A stretch of 64,000 nt of DNA from Camellia lanceoleosa (GCA_025200525.1 CM045760.1:48565932-48629931); one strand, 5' to 3'; shown: positions 34,429 through 46,639, counted from the stretch's first letter. A program made the numbers and translations. Notes: a model not told the origin generated them from the letters alone.

Positions 34429-35894
34429 TCACTGATCAAGTGCCGATAGACTTTGCAAGACTGGTGCGGCGATGACCCTGTTGTCAAACAGATCCTGTAC
34501 ATCATGGCGCAGACGAAAGCAACTATCAGTGTCATGACCGGTTTGTTGATGGTAGGCACAGTATTTAGTTTGGTCATGCATTGGAGGGATAGGATTGGGT
34601 AGAGGCCGTTGTTCCAACAGTTTCAGATATCCTTTCCGGAGTAAGACCTCTAGAGCCTTTGACAAAGGCATATAAAGTGGGAAAAAAAACCCTCTTGACT
34701 CGAGGTGGATATTTGGTTTTTTGTGAGCTACTTCCGGACGCACTTGTGAATGGGGTAACTATTTTTGATGTGGTAGTGATGACCATGCCCACTTCAGAAG
34801 ATCTTGCAGCTGCATCACCACTGGTGGTCGTATTCGAACTGAGGAAAAACGCCTTCCTTCTCCTGGTCAATGAGGCCCTGCTTCATAGCGTCCTCGATTT
34901 GCACCCCAATCTCATGTAAATTTGCAAATGTGGGTAGGGGGAGAACGATCATCTTTTGTATGAGCTTGGGTTGGAGGTTGCGCACAACCATCTAAATCTA
35001 ATCTTTGTCAACGGGCCTGATGGTTATCATCGAGGCTTTAGCCCTCCAGCGGGTCACAAAATCGGAGAAGCTCTCATTTGGCTCTTGGCGAGTGACTTCA
35101 AGATCACGAGTTGTGACCTCGATCTGTGTGTTATAGAAGTATTGAGCAATGAAGGCCTCAGCCATCTCTTCCCAGTTCTGTTTCACAGAGTTCTCCAATT
35201 TCACATACCAGATTGCAGCTATCCCAGACATGGTTTGGCCAAATAGTGACAGCTTCTGGACTGTGGTCAAGCCCATTGGCCTCAGGATATCAGAAAACAG
35301 GTGGAGGTGCACCATTTGGTCTCCAGAACCATCGAAGCAGTCGATATGTGGCATCTTGAACCAGTTCGGCAGCATCACAGCCGAGTCGGTGTACCCATCC
35401 TCAATGTCCGGAATGGACTTCACACCTTGAGGTTTCTTGAACAGCTTTTCAAGCGTGCTCACTTTTAATGCCGTGGGGTCCACCTCGAACTCAAAAGGAG
35501 AGTCCGGTAGATTGATAAGTGTGGGTGCCTTGGATAGTTGAGGTAGAATCGGGGGCAGAGGTGGCCCCGTTGGGATGTCTGTATCCTCCTGGACATTTTG
35601 GACATTTACCGTCTCCCCGAGTATTGGGACTCTTGGTGGGGGAGGAACCTGGTGTGAAGCAGATGCTCCGGTTTGCTGTTGTAGCCTGGCAATTAGCTCT
35701 GCCTGTTGAGCCATGACCTCGGTCTGTTGTTTGGCAAATTCAGCTTGACGAATAGCGGCCTGCTGCATGGTTTTCATACTTTCTTGGAGTTGACGCATCA
35801 TCTCCTTCATTCCTGCCATATTGCCCTGATCTAACTGATCTATCGGTATATCTGTCTCTATGGTAAAAGCAGATACCTCAACCCAACTGCACAC
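34429..35894 (-). pseudogene. Ogre/Tat-like gag, frameshifted
   Basis: The 298-codon open part (35894-34998) has a glutamine-rich coiled-coil-like stretch (MKTMQQAAIRQAEFAKQQ, near residues 40-75), a proline-rich linker, and the capsid core with FDGSGDQMVHLHLFSDILRP, IAAIWYVKLENSVKQNWEEM and FSDFVTRWRAKASMI, as in Ogre/Tat Gag. Two TAG stops follow at about 34998-35006. After changes of frame the sequence resumes with a CAYHQQTGHDTDSC zinc-knuckle-like motif and LRHDVQDLFDN (34560-34490). The likely start is one of two ATGs (35894 or the later MAGMKEMM). It is broken, so not functional. Confidence 0.85.
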
Positions 35895-36733
35895 AGGTGA
35901 GATGGATAATGACTGCTAATCCGAAGACTGTTGAACTGATGATCTGTGCCTGACTGGCCTTTTTACCCTGCCTTTGGCGAAGGAACACTGATTTGCCCTT
36001 AAACTGAATCTCTGACCTGACAAAGTCTATCAACACAAGCCCAATGTACCGGGGGATATTGGAGCCTTCTGAAGCTATAGTTCCACGACTACCTTACAAA
36101 AGAGAAAACAAACAGCATCTCAGCTTGATCTCACCGTAAGCAGTATAAGCATAAATTACGCCGATCTCTCTTGGTCGCCCAAAACTCTGCATTAATCGAT
36201 ACCCTCAGGTAAAACTGATTCTCTCAGGAAAGACTGATTCCCCCCAAAATACTGATGCCCTCAGGCCTGATACCCAGACTTGTAAACTGATACATGCATT
36301 CTTATAGAGGCACACTCTAAAAGCACATAGCAAACAAGTGAGAGCCAAAATACCCCTATGGAGGGGTAGGGTTTCCCTGTCCTATTTTTTCAGGAGCTAG
36401 GGTTTTACTACGCACGGAGCGGTTTCAAACAACCTACAATCGGGTAAGCAACCTGTTCTAGCTTGGAATGGTCACTATGGATTCCGAATATACACTAGGT
36501 CGAATGGTCAAAAAGGATGCCCCGGTGAAAACTGGGGTTTGTGTTCCCATCATGGCAAAGCCCGTAACCGGTCAGCCTTATGGCACGCTTCTCAAAGCGA
36601 GCCTCCGGCAAACCGTTCAGGAATAGTAGATGGCAAACACGGTGTCCTAAGCGCACCAATGCAAATGCAATGCAAAGAAACACATAAGTGTAGTCAAAAC
36701 AAGATATCATGAGTTCGAGTCAAGTTCTCTAAA
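35895..36733 (-). other. Leader between PBS and gag
   Basis: No coding domain. About 840 bp of 5' untranslated sequence, usual for Ogre/Tat elements. Confidence 0.5.
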
Positions 36734-36751
36734 TCCCAAGCAGAGTCGCCA
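36734..36751 (-). other. PBS of the Ogre-like element
   Basis: On the minus strand TGGCGACTCTGCTTGGGA lies five bases after the end of the 5' LTR. The word TGGCGACTCTGCTGGGGA is characteristic of Ogre-type elements and is reported as complementary to tRNA-Arg (family knowledge, from memory). Confidence 0.75.
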
Positions 36752-36756
36752 GAAAC

Positions 36757-39700
36757 TATAGACGTCCCCGAACATCCCAGGAAAATCCCGTTTTGTTCAT
36801 TGGGCTTACTACAGTTCGGACTCAAATGTCACGGTTCTGAATCTAATCCCGCAAAGTGCAATGCGAGGCCGATAAATCACCAAAGAGTCCGAATCTGGCA
36901 AATTGTTTTGAAAAACTGATTTTTAGAAAGAAGTGCTAAACATGGACTGCTTTACCAGATATAGAGTTAGCACCTAAATGTTTTTATTTTGGAAAATTTA
37001 GGAAACCCTAACTCGCGCCTAAGGCCACGTGTCTGTCATCACCAAAGTTGTCTCGGCTCGGGAACTTGGGTACGAGAGGGAAAGGTCATGTAATGAGCAC
37101 CCCCGCTCACCCGATCAAAGATCAGCTACTACTAAACATGATATCTTGTTTTTGAAAACACATGCGTTCTTATTCCGGTTTATTAGGCTAGAATTACTAT
37201 GTGATGCGCACAACATACAAGTATAGACTGGATCACCTAATTCGGAACAAAACATCTCATGTTTGTTTTTGAAAGCAGTTTGCTACTCACAAGTAGGCTA
37301 AAATATGGATTTTGCCACCCTCAAGTGGGCTTACAAAATATGGTGATTTGCCACTCTCAAGTGGGCTTAAAACTCGCAATCAATGAATTGTCCCAGTTTA
37401 AGTAACCCGACCTTCACCCACAGGCATTCAGGCAGTTATATCACATAAGTAAATAGCCTCATAGCAAGCATGCTATCATGGCAACACTCATATTCATGCA
37501 AGATGCTAAAGCATAAACACTTACAGTGTACTCCAACCCAAAATAGAAACTAGTTAGTAATCAATGCATGATCCTAGTTCATGTTAAGATGACTAATGCA
37601 ACACATGCAAAATGCAACTGAGATGGGCTCGGCTATTCTAAGGTGGCATATGAGATGCTACAGATAACATGTATTCAACTCGGAATTGAAATACAATGCA
37701 GTTAGTATGATGCGCCGAGCCGGTGCATGCAAGACAGATGAATGAATGCAAACATGTGAAGCATAAGGATGCTAATTGAAACATGCCCTAAAACTAACCA
37801 TCATAAGCTGGTAAATAAAAGGGAGAACGATGTGGGGTTAGAAGACATGCATCCCACACACGCACACTTATTACAACAGTTAGCCCTCTCGACGGAGGGT
37901 CCGAATAAATAATACAACACCAACTAGCTAATCTAAGCTAATCTAATTAAGCTAGTTATTATACAACAGAAATGAATAATAAATTACGGCTAATTATTAC
38001 ACAACTCTAATTAAGTAACAAACTAACTAAGGCCCTATTTGGTACAGCTTAATTTCATCTTATTTCAACTTTCAGCTTAATTTAAGCTACTTTGATGTGT
38101 TTGGTTTAGCTTAACAATACATCTTATAGCTTTTTGTAAGTCATAAATCAACTTATTCTTTGAGTGGGGCAGGAGAAGCTTAATTTATAAGTCAGAAATC
38201 AGCTTATGTTCATAGTTATAAGCTATAAGCTGTTAAGGTATAAGCTATAAGCATTTTCCCACAACTCTACCAAACAAAGCCTAAGTAAGCAATTAAACTA
38301 GCATGCAAACTACATGAATGTGGACTACCTTAGCTCTGCCTTGAATGATAAAGGATGCATACATGCTCGAGTCATCTTGTCGGGAAATTCATCGCAATGC
38401 CCCGGTTTGCCTTTGTTTGCAATTAATTTCAGAAATTTGCACCAAGCTCCAGAGAGATGAAACTCCACCGTGGGAATCTGTGGGAGGGTTGCCGACCAGC
38501 TATTGGCCTTGGAGACCACCTGCCGACCGCTTTTTATGGCAAAAACCAAAAAAAGTGGTCGGCCTGCCACTAAATCTAGTCGGCCGACCATTTTCCTCTC
38601 CTAATTTCTGGTTTTCTGCAACAAAGGGAAAGATAGAGGCACGCCAAAGTATTTGCAACACGTGTGCACGACCACTCTCTCCATCATTGCATAAGCTCAA
38701 GGGAGTGTAGTCCTCAGCCCTCGGGCCACCGGTCGCGCATCTCGATGCATGATGGCCAAGGAGTCGAATTGCACGACTTAATGTGAAATGAATGCACATA
38801 CAAGCACCTAAAGCCAACAACTCCGTCATGGATAGTCAAGAGTGTCGACGACTGGGAATCGAGGCACGTTTCGTCACTTTGAGTACGAAACGTCCTTCAT
38901 TTCCCGTGTTCGGACTAACTCCTATTCCGAACACAATGCAACAAACAACGGCATGCACAATGCGACTTTAAGTATGTAACCTAAATGCTATGCAACTAAG
39001 TGATGCAAACATGCAAAGGATGGCATGCAAACGTGCAACTAGCATACACAATGCTATGAACTAACAATGGCATACTCGATGCATGTGGTACTTAGCATAC
39101 ACAATGCACCTAAGAACTAAAATACACAATGAGATGAACAAGGCATGCACAATGCAATGATCAATCATGCAACAATGTGGCATACTCAATGCAAAAATGG
39201 ACTTAAACCAAAATGACTGGGCCTTAGCCACACCCAAATCAGTGGCCAAACATGATGAAAACAAAGCTCCGAAGCTCATACTAGCATACACAATGCAAGG
39301 ACCTAAGCCCAAGGGCACAAAATACAACTCTACAAAAGCATTGAAATGATGAAATATGGCATACAATGACACATGTTCCAGCTCTGAAATGACATACAAA
39401 ATGGCTCTGAATCATGTAAACAACTCACACAATGCATGTTGAATGGCTCAAACATTGAAACTAGTGAAGTGCATTACACTATAGGCATGCAAAGCGATGC
39501 TCAAATGATGAAACCAACCCCAAACAGACCCTATGCAAGCCCAAAACAGTAGCAAAATGGGTTGGGATGATGGCTTGAAAGGCACAAAAGTGAAGCCATG
39601 CAATGGCTCGCAAATAGGGCATGAATGCACAACTCTAAAGAGCACTTAAAGCATGGAAAATATGGAAGTGTAGCACCCTTATAAGTTCAGAAATGTCATG

Positions 39701-41266
39701 CCCAATGATTCCAAAACATGCAAATAGCTCAAGTTAAGCATGCAAGGGACCTCCAAACTCAAAGCTAGTCAATGCTATTACACAACAAGTATGCATGGAA
39801 AGTATCATTCGACCAAGAGGCCTCAAAAAAGAGCTAAGGCAGCCCAAAATATGAACAAAATCAGTTTGAAGTATGGCCAAAATATGCTCGAATAGAGGGC
39901 CAAAACAACATGCATTGTAAGCTAGAGAACATGATTTACACTGCAAGCATGTGAAGCATATGAGAGGCTACCAAACCAGCCAAAAATAGAGTCATGGCAT
40001 GCCAAATGATGGCCAAAAACCCACTGAAACAAGACCAATACGTGCAAGAATGACATGCTCCTTTGATAAGCTATGAAAGGGATTACTCTACACATGCAAG
40101 AAGCAAGCAAAAGGGGACCAAACCAGCTATGGTCAGACCCTAGGAAGGTCCTAGAAGTCACCAAAAAGTTCCTGAACTAGGCCTCCAAATGGTATAAACA
40201 TATGCTCCTTTGGTAGGCCCAAAATGCTAGTAAACAAGACAACAAGAGAGAGGTTCACCCCTCTCTAATTTTGGCCCTCAAAACCACATGCCAACCACTA
40301 AAAATCTGCTGGATTTTAGTGGCTAAAGGGCCAAGTAAGGCTCAATACAAAGGTCTCATGGCATGGCTCAAAACAAGACTAAATAGAGCATGCAAGAGGG
40401 TAGATGACCCCCAACACCAAAAGAGCCTTAAACAAACATGAAAATCACTCAAATATGAACCTTTTTTCAGTTAACAACAAAGCTCAAATAAGCATGCAAA
40501 TGAGGCTAAGAGAAGAATTAAAATAATGCTTAAAAGAGGAAAAAGTGATTACCCTTGAAGCTCAGCAAAACTAGCAAATTTTCTGAACCAAAACCCAACT
40601 TTTGAGACCTCTCAAAACCCTCTAGCAACTCAGCAACAATGGTGGAGGTGTATGGTTATGAGGTAGTGTGCAATAGGCCAAGAACAAGGCACTTTCTAAG
40701 CCTAAAATATAGAGACAAAGAGAGATATATGCTTTGCCTTAGAGCAAATTTTCAACCTGGTTCAAGGAGGGGGAGGGCCTCTCTTATAGACAAACAAGGC
40801 CAAAGCTTCTTCAAGAAGCTAAAAACAAGGCTCAAGATCCTCCATACACGTGTATGAAGGATACAGTCTGTGCCTTCCAGCTGGTACAGCTGGCACCCAC
40901 TCAATCAGACAAAATAGGAGGAAAAGGGCTGACCAGAAAAGGTAGTCGGCCAGCTACTTTTAGTGGTCGGGCGACCACCCTAAGTGGTCTCCCAGAAAAA
41001 AAAGTGGTCTCCAGGGGTAATTGGTGGTCTCCACACTGAAAGAAAGCCAGTGGTGTGGTGGGAGACCAGTAAATGTGGCCCAAAGATCAAGGAGACTAGT
41101 TTCCCGACAAGAAAAATTGGCTGGCGGGGAAAAGTGGTCTCCAAGGAGAAAAGGTGGTCTCCCATCCTTGTACTACCTCCCAAACAAGGAAAACAAGGTT
41201 CATGCCAAAAATGAACCAACACGGATGCAAAACGAGAGTTCGGGAGGCAAAGCGCGCAGCCAGATG
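36757..41266 (-). repeat. 5' LTR (copy C) of the Ogre-like element, outer end truncated
   Basis: Collinear and highly similar to LTR A (12126-15792 plus 22990-23582). Its inner end reads GGGGACGTCTATA, a G-to-A change from the usual TACA context, and the PBS follows. A 250-bp MITE interrupts it at 38032-38281. The outer about 446 bp, corresponding to 23583-24028 of copy A, is missing: similarity stops at 41266 inside CCAGATG. It keeps the empty site for the chromovirus of copy A at 40672-40676. Confidence 0.87.
38032..38281. mobile_element. Tourist-like MITE, 250 bp, with verified empty site
   Basis: Ends GGCCCTATTTGGT and ACCAAACAAAGCC, flanked by TAA at 38029-38031 and 38282-38284. The sister LTR at 13398-13400 reads ACTAAGTAAGC with one TAA and no insertion. 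The interior is palindromic and rich in AGCTTA/TAAGCT. The 3-bp TAA duplication points to the PIF/Harbinger superfamily. Confidence 0.93.
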
Positions 41267-42211
41267 ACCCCTGCGGCAATGACCCCCGCACGTGCGGCGA
41301 TTCTGCCCTGTTTCAATTCGAAATTTCCAACAAAATCTCATTTTTTGGTAAGTGTTTATAAGACTCCAAATAGGTTTAAAACTCATGTTAATAGAATTCA
41401 ACACATAACAATCCAACTATAACTTAGATCTTCAATCCTTAAAGCTCATAAACACACAATCAATTCCATAATATTTCCATCTTTACACACACTTAGACAT
41501 GGGTACAATTAGCCATTTGTTCAACAATTGAGTTCAAACATGCCAAGAAGAGATGAAATGCAATTTCCTTTACATGGTTCAATTTAACACAACCAACAAC
41601 ATAATGAAACACTTATTCAACTCTTTAGGTGACACACACAACAACACAAGCCTTAATTTTCATGAATACCAAAGAAATTCCTCACCTATACGCAAGAGAG
41701 AAGTCAATTAAAGCAAAACTTCCATACCTTTAGCTTTAGATTCACAACAACACTCTTAACTTCTCAATCTTTTCCTTGTAGGACTCCCTCTCAAACCCTC
41801 TTCCTCTCTTCCTCTCTAATTCTCTCTCTCTTTGGAGATATTTGTGGAAATGGATTGCCAAATTAAATATTTAAGGGACCATTATAAATATAAAGTGAAT
41901 GAGACGGAATTTAATCAGTTTAATCATTCCAAATTGAAATTTCACAGAAAATCATATTGTAATTAAAAAATTATGCCAATCTCAAATATAAAGTCAATTT
42001 CAGATTATTAAGCCTCTAAGGCCCTCGATTTTTGATCCAAACATTTTAATCGTGACAGATATGGTTTCTTGTTCAACAGGTACAGGTCTCCAATCACAAG
42101 ATTCTTTTGCTTAAACTTACTTTCACAAGAAATTTCACATTAAGCATTCAAATGCACAGAATAAGGGACTGAAAGTATACCAGAAACATATGCGAGGGTC
42201 GGGTTATTACA
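41267..42211 (-). repeat. Truncated chromovirus LTR of another family
   Basis: The right end reads on the minus strand TGTAATAACCCGACCCTCG, a chromovirus LTR start. Further in are a GA-rich leader (41765-41835), a CTAAAGGTATGG splice-donor-like site (about 41728), and CCGCACGTGCGG near 41286. The left end is cut at the junction with LTR C. Confidence 0.65.
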
Positions 42212-43603
42212 GTCTATTTTTCATATTTCGTTTTAGTAAACTCTTATTTATCAAATTATTCTCTTAACACTACTCACATGTTCTACACATTGAATTTTGA
42301 TGTTATTTTTATACTTTTACTCTACTTCTAATTTCAAATTTTTTTATTTATTATTTTTATTTTTAAGATATAAGAGTATAAAAATAACCAACGACCAAAT
42401 TTTTTTCAAATTGTTGCCAAAGCATAAAGAGATGAGTGCTAATAAAATTGAAAAAATGATTTTTAAGTCGAAATCCAAGTTGAAATTTACTAGATGTGTT
42501 CAGTTCGAAGAGAATCCACTGTGCTATACCCAATTCAAATTCAACATGTTAAGTGTTTTGAGTTTGAATTTGACTTGCATATTGTTTTTTGATAAATTAT
42601 TTAAGAGTTTTAAGAAATCGCTATGAGATATGTATGTGATACTTTCTACAAATGAAATCATGCAAAAAGAGATTAACGAGATAAACATTATATTCTATCT
42701 ATCCAATCAAATTATGTTAAATAGGTTCTAATTAGTCCATGATTGCTACTCTAACCGATCCAAAAATTTTATGCCACCATGCTTTGAAACTATTGAATAA
42801 TGATTTTTATTAGTATGTCCTTAGAATATATATTAGAAATATTATATATTTTACATGAAAATACGTGAAGAACGCTTGTCTCTAATCTAAAATCTAAATT
42901 GAAGGTGTTGTCTAGGTCAGTAGGGTCACGAGTCTCGATTTAATAATTTAAAATGTTCATTTTGTAGGACCATATATGTATATCATTTATAAAAAAAAAT
43001 TTAAGCCGATACCATAACTGTAGACTTTCTATTTTATTGCGTTTTTCTCTAAAAAATAAATAATAAGTGTGTTTTCAAAAATAGATTATTTATTTTTTTG
43101 AAACCAAACGTGATAAAATGTAGAAGTTATAATTATCAAATTAATTTAAATTTTTTTATAAATGATGTACACACTAAATCTTACCAGAATGGATGATTTA
43201 AATAGTAAAAAAAAAGGAGCATAGCAAAAACAACTTTTGTGGCGCAGATTTTGAACTTGAACTGTGGACAAGCTGGATCAATCTTTTTAAACATTGTGAA
43301 GATGTGTCCTCATTTTTCATATCTCAATCAATCTACTCTCATTATTGCTATTAATGTAAAACATTCTCTACACTCATGAGCCATAATTGACATTGGAAGA
43401 TTATTTTGACTAGCCAATTAATTAGTAACTCCTTTGAACGGTCTACCTAAACCCAAGGGCATTTATGGAACCATAAATGTGCATTAAAATTTACAAACCC
43501 ACACGGTTTCCTTAAAACCGAATTAAGATTATATGTAACCTCTTCTTTAAATCACACCCAATTAACTTCTTGATTAAACCTCAAAATTTATTTAATTAAT
43601 TTA
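42212..43603. other. Gene-free AT-rich spacer
   Basis: No convincing gene. One 109-codon lysine/phenylalanine-rich frame at 42297-42626 shows no domain and lies in low-complexity AT-rich DNA. Confidence 0.5.
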
Positions 43604-44395
43604 TAGGTAAATTACACTTTACCTATTTATATTTGGTCATTTTATTATTTTGATCCTTAAATTTATTTTTCTCACTTTGATCTCTCATGTTTCATTTTTT
43701 TAAAAAGATTATTCTTAAAGTTAATTTCTATTTAAAATTAGACAGAAAATGTCACGTTATCTGTCACATAATATAATAAAAAAAAATATTACTCTAGTTT
43801 AGATTTGTGTCAAATGTATAAGTTATATATAATAAAAAAATTTACGCACGTGGGCTGTCAATGTGTCATATATGGAGTTGGTGTTGGTGTTGTGGCACAA
43901 CATCACATGCTGTGAGGCCTCGTGGAAGTGTATCTTGAATATTTTTTGATAATCTGAATTATTTATATTATAAAACTTGTTAATTATATTGTTCATTAAA
44001 AAATTCAAGTTAATCGGGTATACGTAATCTCGTGATCAACCTTAATTATTTTTTTAAAAAATTATCTAAATTATACTAACCGTTTATTTTTATTTAAAAC
44101 AAATGTGATCTTATTATGAAGTTATAGATGTCTAATTGATTTTTTTTATATGTATAATCTATTTGATAAATCTTATAATATGAATAATTTAGATAATAAA
44201 AATAGACTCAGGACACTCTCGACGAGCCTCACAACACACATATTATGCCATAAGGCATAACACCTACTCCAAGTCTGTCAATTTTTAATTTAATTTTGGA
44301 CATAAATTAGATATAGAAGTAAATTAAAAAAAATTAAAAATATGAGAAATCAAAGTGAGAAAAACAAATTTTAAGGGCGTAAAGCGTGGTTAATT
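43604..44395. mobile_element. TIR-type element with diverged arms, about 790 bp
   Basis: CTTAAATTTATTTTTCTCAC and TTTGATCTCTCATG (about 43655-43690) pair in reverse complement with CATATTTCTCAC-type sequence at 44335-44375 (GAGAAATCAAAGTGAGAAAA). The ends TAAATTACACTTTACC and GGGCGTAAAGCGTGG also correspond. Target duplication not resolved. Resembles non-autonomous Mutator-like elements. Confidence 0.45.
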
Positions 44396-45236
44396 AATTA
44401 ATTAATTTTCTGAGTTTCAGTGTCAGCCTCACGTGCGTCACGCGCTCCTCCATTGTCTGTTTCCAAAGCCGAGTTCGTGAATGTTCGGCGCGTGAGACGA
44501 AGCGCGTGGGTTTAGTACACACACAAAATGAGAGTTCGGTCAACGGTCAACGAGCTGAAAAGCTACCTTTTTATGAGACATGACTTCGAAGCCCAGGGTT
44601 GAAAAAATTGATACCACTCGGTTACAAAATCTAAAGTCACTAACCATGGTTAAGAGTTTAACTCTGTTACAATAAAGTCACTAACCACTGTTAAAAAGTT
44701 TAACTCACAGTTAAAAGTTGGCTAGATGCTTTGTACCCAATTTTTTTGTTAATATTATCAAATTTTATTTTAAAATTTTAAAATTTCATGTCAAGTAAAT
44801 AAGTTCTAGAAGAAATTATTGAAAAATTATCAAACGTTGAGAATTTTTTAAGAGTGCAATCTTTCTGTGTATTTTTACACAAAAAGGAGTTTACACTTCC
44901 ATAATTTTATAAATATTTTTAGTCAAATAAACTAAAACATAATTTTTTTTTTTGTAATTTTAGAGCTTGTTGAGGATGAGTGTTGTTTTTTGGATTTTTG
45001 AATTTATTTGCTAAACAAGTTGAAAAGTTTATTTGTTATCACCTAAAAAAGTCCAAATACTCAATTTTTTCACTAAAAAAAAGTTTTGTAAAAAATGTAT
45101 TAATTTTTTGACACCATTTTATATCATAATTATGGGAATATTCATATTTAGTTTCTTGTTTAGACATAATAATCAAAATAATAATAATAATATTTAACCA
45201 TTACCCAAGATATAAAATGGCAAAAAGATATCTTTA
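44396..45236. other. Gene-free spacer
   Basis: No coding region. A CACGTG word at 44430-44435 lies 2.3 kb before the HD-Zip start codon. Confidence 0.5.
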
Positions 45237-45464
45237 GGCCTCGTTTGGGAACATATTTTTTTAGTAATTTTTTGACTTTTGGGCTAAAATGTGATGTAAA
45301 AGAAACTAGTATGTTTGGGATGACTTTTTCACTTTTTACAAAAAGATGTTTAAAAAGTAGAAAGAAAAAGAAAATTTTGAATTTTTGATATGAATTATTA
45401 ACTTTTTAATTTTTTTATTAATTTTTTAACTTTTTAACTATAAAATCACTTGTCAAACGAAGCC
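45237..45464. mobile_element. Tourist-like MITE (GGCCTCGTTTGG family), 228 bp
   Basis: Ends GGCCTCGTTTGGG and GTCAAACGAAGCC with TTA on both sides (45234-45236, 45465-45467). Confidence 0.88.
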
Positions 45465-45497
45465 TTAATATATATCTTAGTTCTCACCAAAAATAAA

Positions 45498-46128
45498 GGG
45501 CAAATTACACAAATAGTCCCTATAGTTTGGGACTTGTGGCACTTTGGCCCCTGACTTTTCAATTGTGACACATTTGACCCTGAATTTTGAATCTTGTTCC
45601 AAATAAGGACAATTGAATATATAATTAGATTTTTCAAGGGTGAAATTGTCAATTTGATAAAATATAAACTAATTTGACAAAAATAAATGTCAAACAAATA
45701 TTTTTGAATTTTAAAAAATTATTTCTACCTACAAAAAATAAAATTATGTAAAATTGATAAATCTTTTAGACATTTATTTATTTATTTTTAGCAAATTAAT
45801 TTTTATTATGTGTTTGGATGATGATCATGTAAAATTAATTTAAAAAAATTAATCACGTAATTTTTATTAATTTTACATAATTTTTTATCATTGGTGGATA
45901 AAAATAAATTTTAAAAAATCAAAAATATTTTTTTGACATTTATTTTTGTCAAATTAGTTTATATTTTATCAAATTGACGATTTTACCCTTGAAAAATCTA
46001 ATAATATTTTCAATTGTCCTTATTTGGAACAAAATTTAAAATTTAGAGTCAAATATGTCACAATTGAAAAGTCAGGGACCAAAGTGACATAAGTCCCAAA
46101 CTATAGAGATTATTAATGTAATTAACCC
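45498..46128. mobile_element. Mutator-like fold-back element, 631 bp
   Basis: Arms of about 200 bp pair end to end. The left end starts GGGCAAATTACACAAATAGT and the right end, inverted, GGGTTAATTACATTAATAAT. Both continue with CTATAGTTTGGGACTT and TGACTTTTCAATTGTGACA. A 9-bp target duplication AAAAATAAA is at 45489-45497 and 46129-46137. No transposase. The 9-bp duplication and long arms fit the Mutator superfamily. Its right edge lies about 450 bp from the TATA box of the HD-Zip gene. Confidence 0.9.
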
Positions 46129-46577
46129 AAAAATAAAAGAAAGAAAAAAGTAATTGACCATGGTTAAGAGATTAACTCAAACCAAGGTAAAGCAATGCTC
46201 ATGCAAAGCTAAGCAAAAAAGCAAAAGCCAATACCATCATCATGATTGAGCCAATAGGGCACTCTGACACAAGCATGATTGAACATGCACCTCTCCCCAC
46301 GCACTCCCCTTTCTCTCTCTAATTTTTTTTTTTTTTTTTTTTTTTTGTTCTCTCACTATATACACATATATAATTATAATTCATTTGGAATGTGAATTGA
46401 TTTTTTAATTTTGTAAATTTAAAATTAAAAAGTTTTATTTTAAATAAATTTTTCATTTTTATAAAAAATAAAATAATTTTAAATATAATATAATATAATA
46501 TTTTATCCTATTTATTTAAAATTATCTATTTAATTCGATATAACTATTTAAACCGAGATGACATCCCAAGCGGGGCT

Positions 46578-46588
46578 TATATATATAA
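46578..46588 (+). promoter_or_regulatory. TATA box of the HD-Zip gene
   Basis: TATATATATAA lies 176 bp before the start codon. With usual spacing, transcription would start near 46610-46620, giving a leader of about 150 bases that contains CT-rich and GA-rich stretches. Confidence 0.7.
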
Positions 46589-46618
46589 GCACTATTCTAT
46601 CAGACTCTGCACTGCAAC

Positions 46619-46639
46619 ATGTCCAAAGAAAAGCTGTAA
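46619..46639 (+). promoter_or_regulatory. Possible short upstream reading frame in the HD-Zip leader
   Basis: ATG TCC AAA GAA AAG CTG TAA encodes a six-residue peptide ending 124 bases before the main start codon. It matters only if transcription begins upstream of 46619, which the TATA position allows but does not prove. Confidence 0.35.

Larger units (their letters stand above)
12126..41266 (-). mobile_element. Large Ogre/Tat-like Gypsy composite, non-autonomous
   Basis: On the minus strand I read: 5' LTR (41266-36757, outer about 446 bp missing), PBS (36751-36734), leader, broken gag (35894-34429), a non-coding part with repeated CTAGGGGCAA (33.5-32.3 kb), an inverted third LTR (30986-26543), a tandem array (25906-24336), a polypurine tract (24041-24029) and the 3' LTR (24028-12126). 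No protease, RT, RNase H or integrase of its own is recognisable. LTRs over 4 kb, the PBS, the Gag type and a repeat-bearing 3' untranslated part match Ogre/Tat elements. The 5' and 3' LTRs agree in length once later insertions are subtracted (4255 versus about 4261 bp of shared part), supporting one parental element. Confidence 0.7.

Noticed and set aside
34998..35894. Reading the 298-codon frame as a host gene
   Set aside because: The capsid-core residues, zinc-knuckle remnant downstream, PBS and LTR upstream identify it as retroelement gag.
43847..44435. Two CACGTG words as shade-response enhancers of the HD-Zip gene
   Set aside because: They lie 2.3-2.9 kb upstream, one is inside a TIR element, and a 6-base word is expected by chance. 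No support for function.
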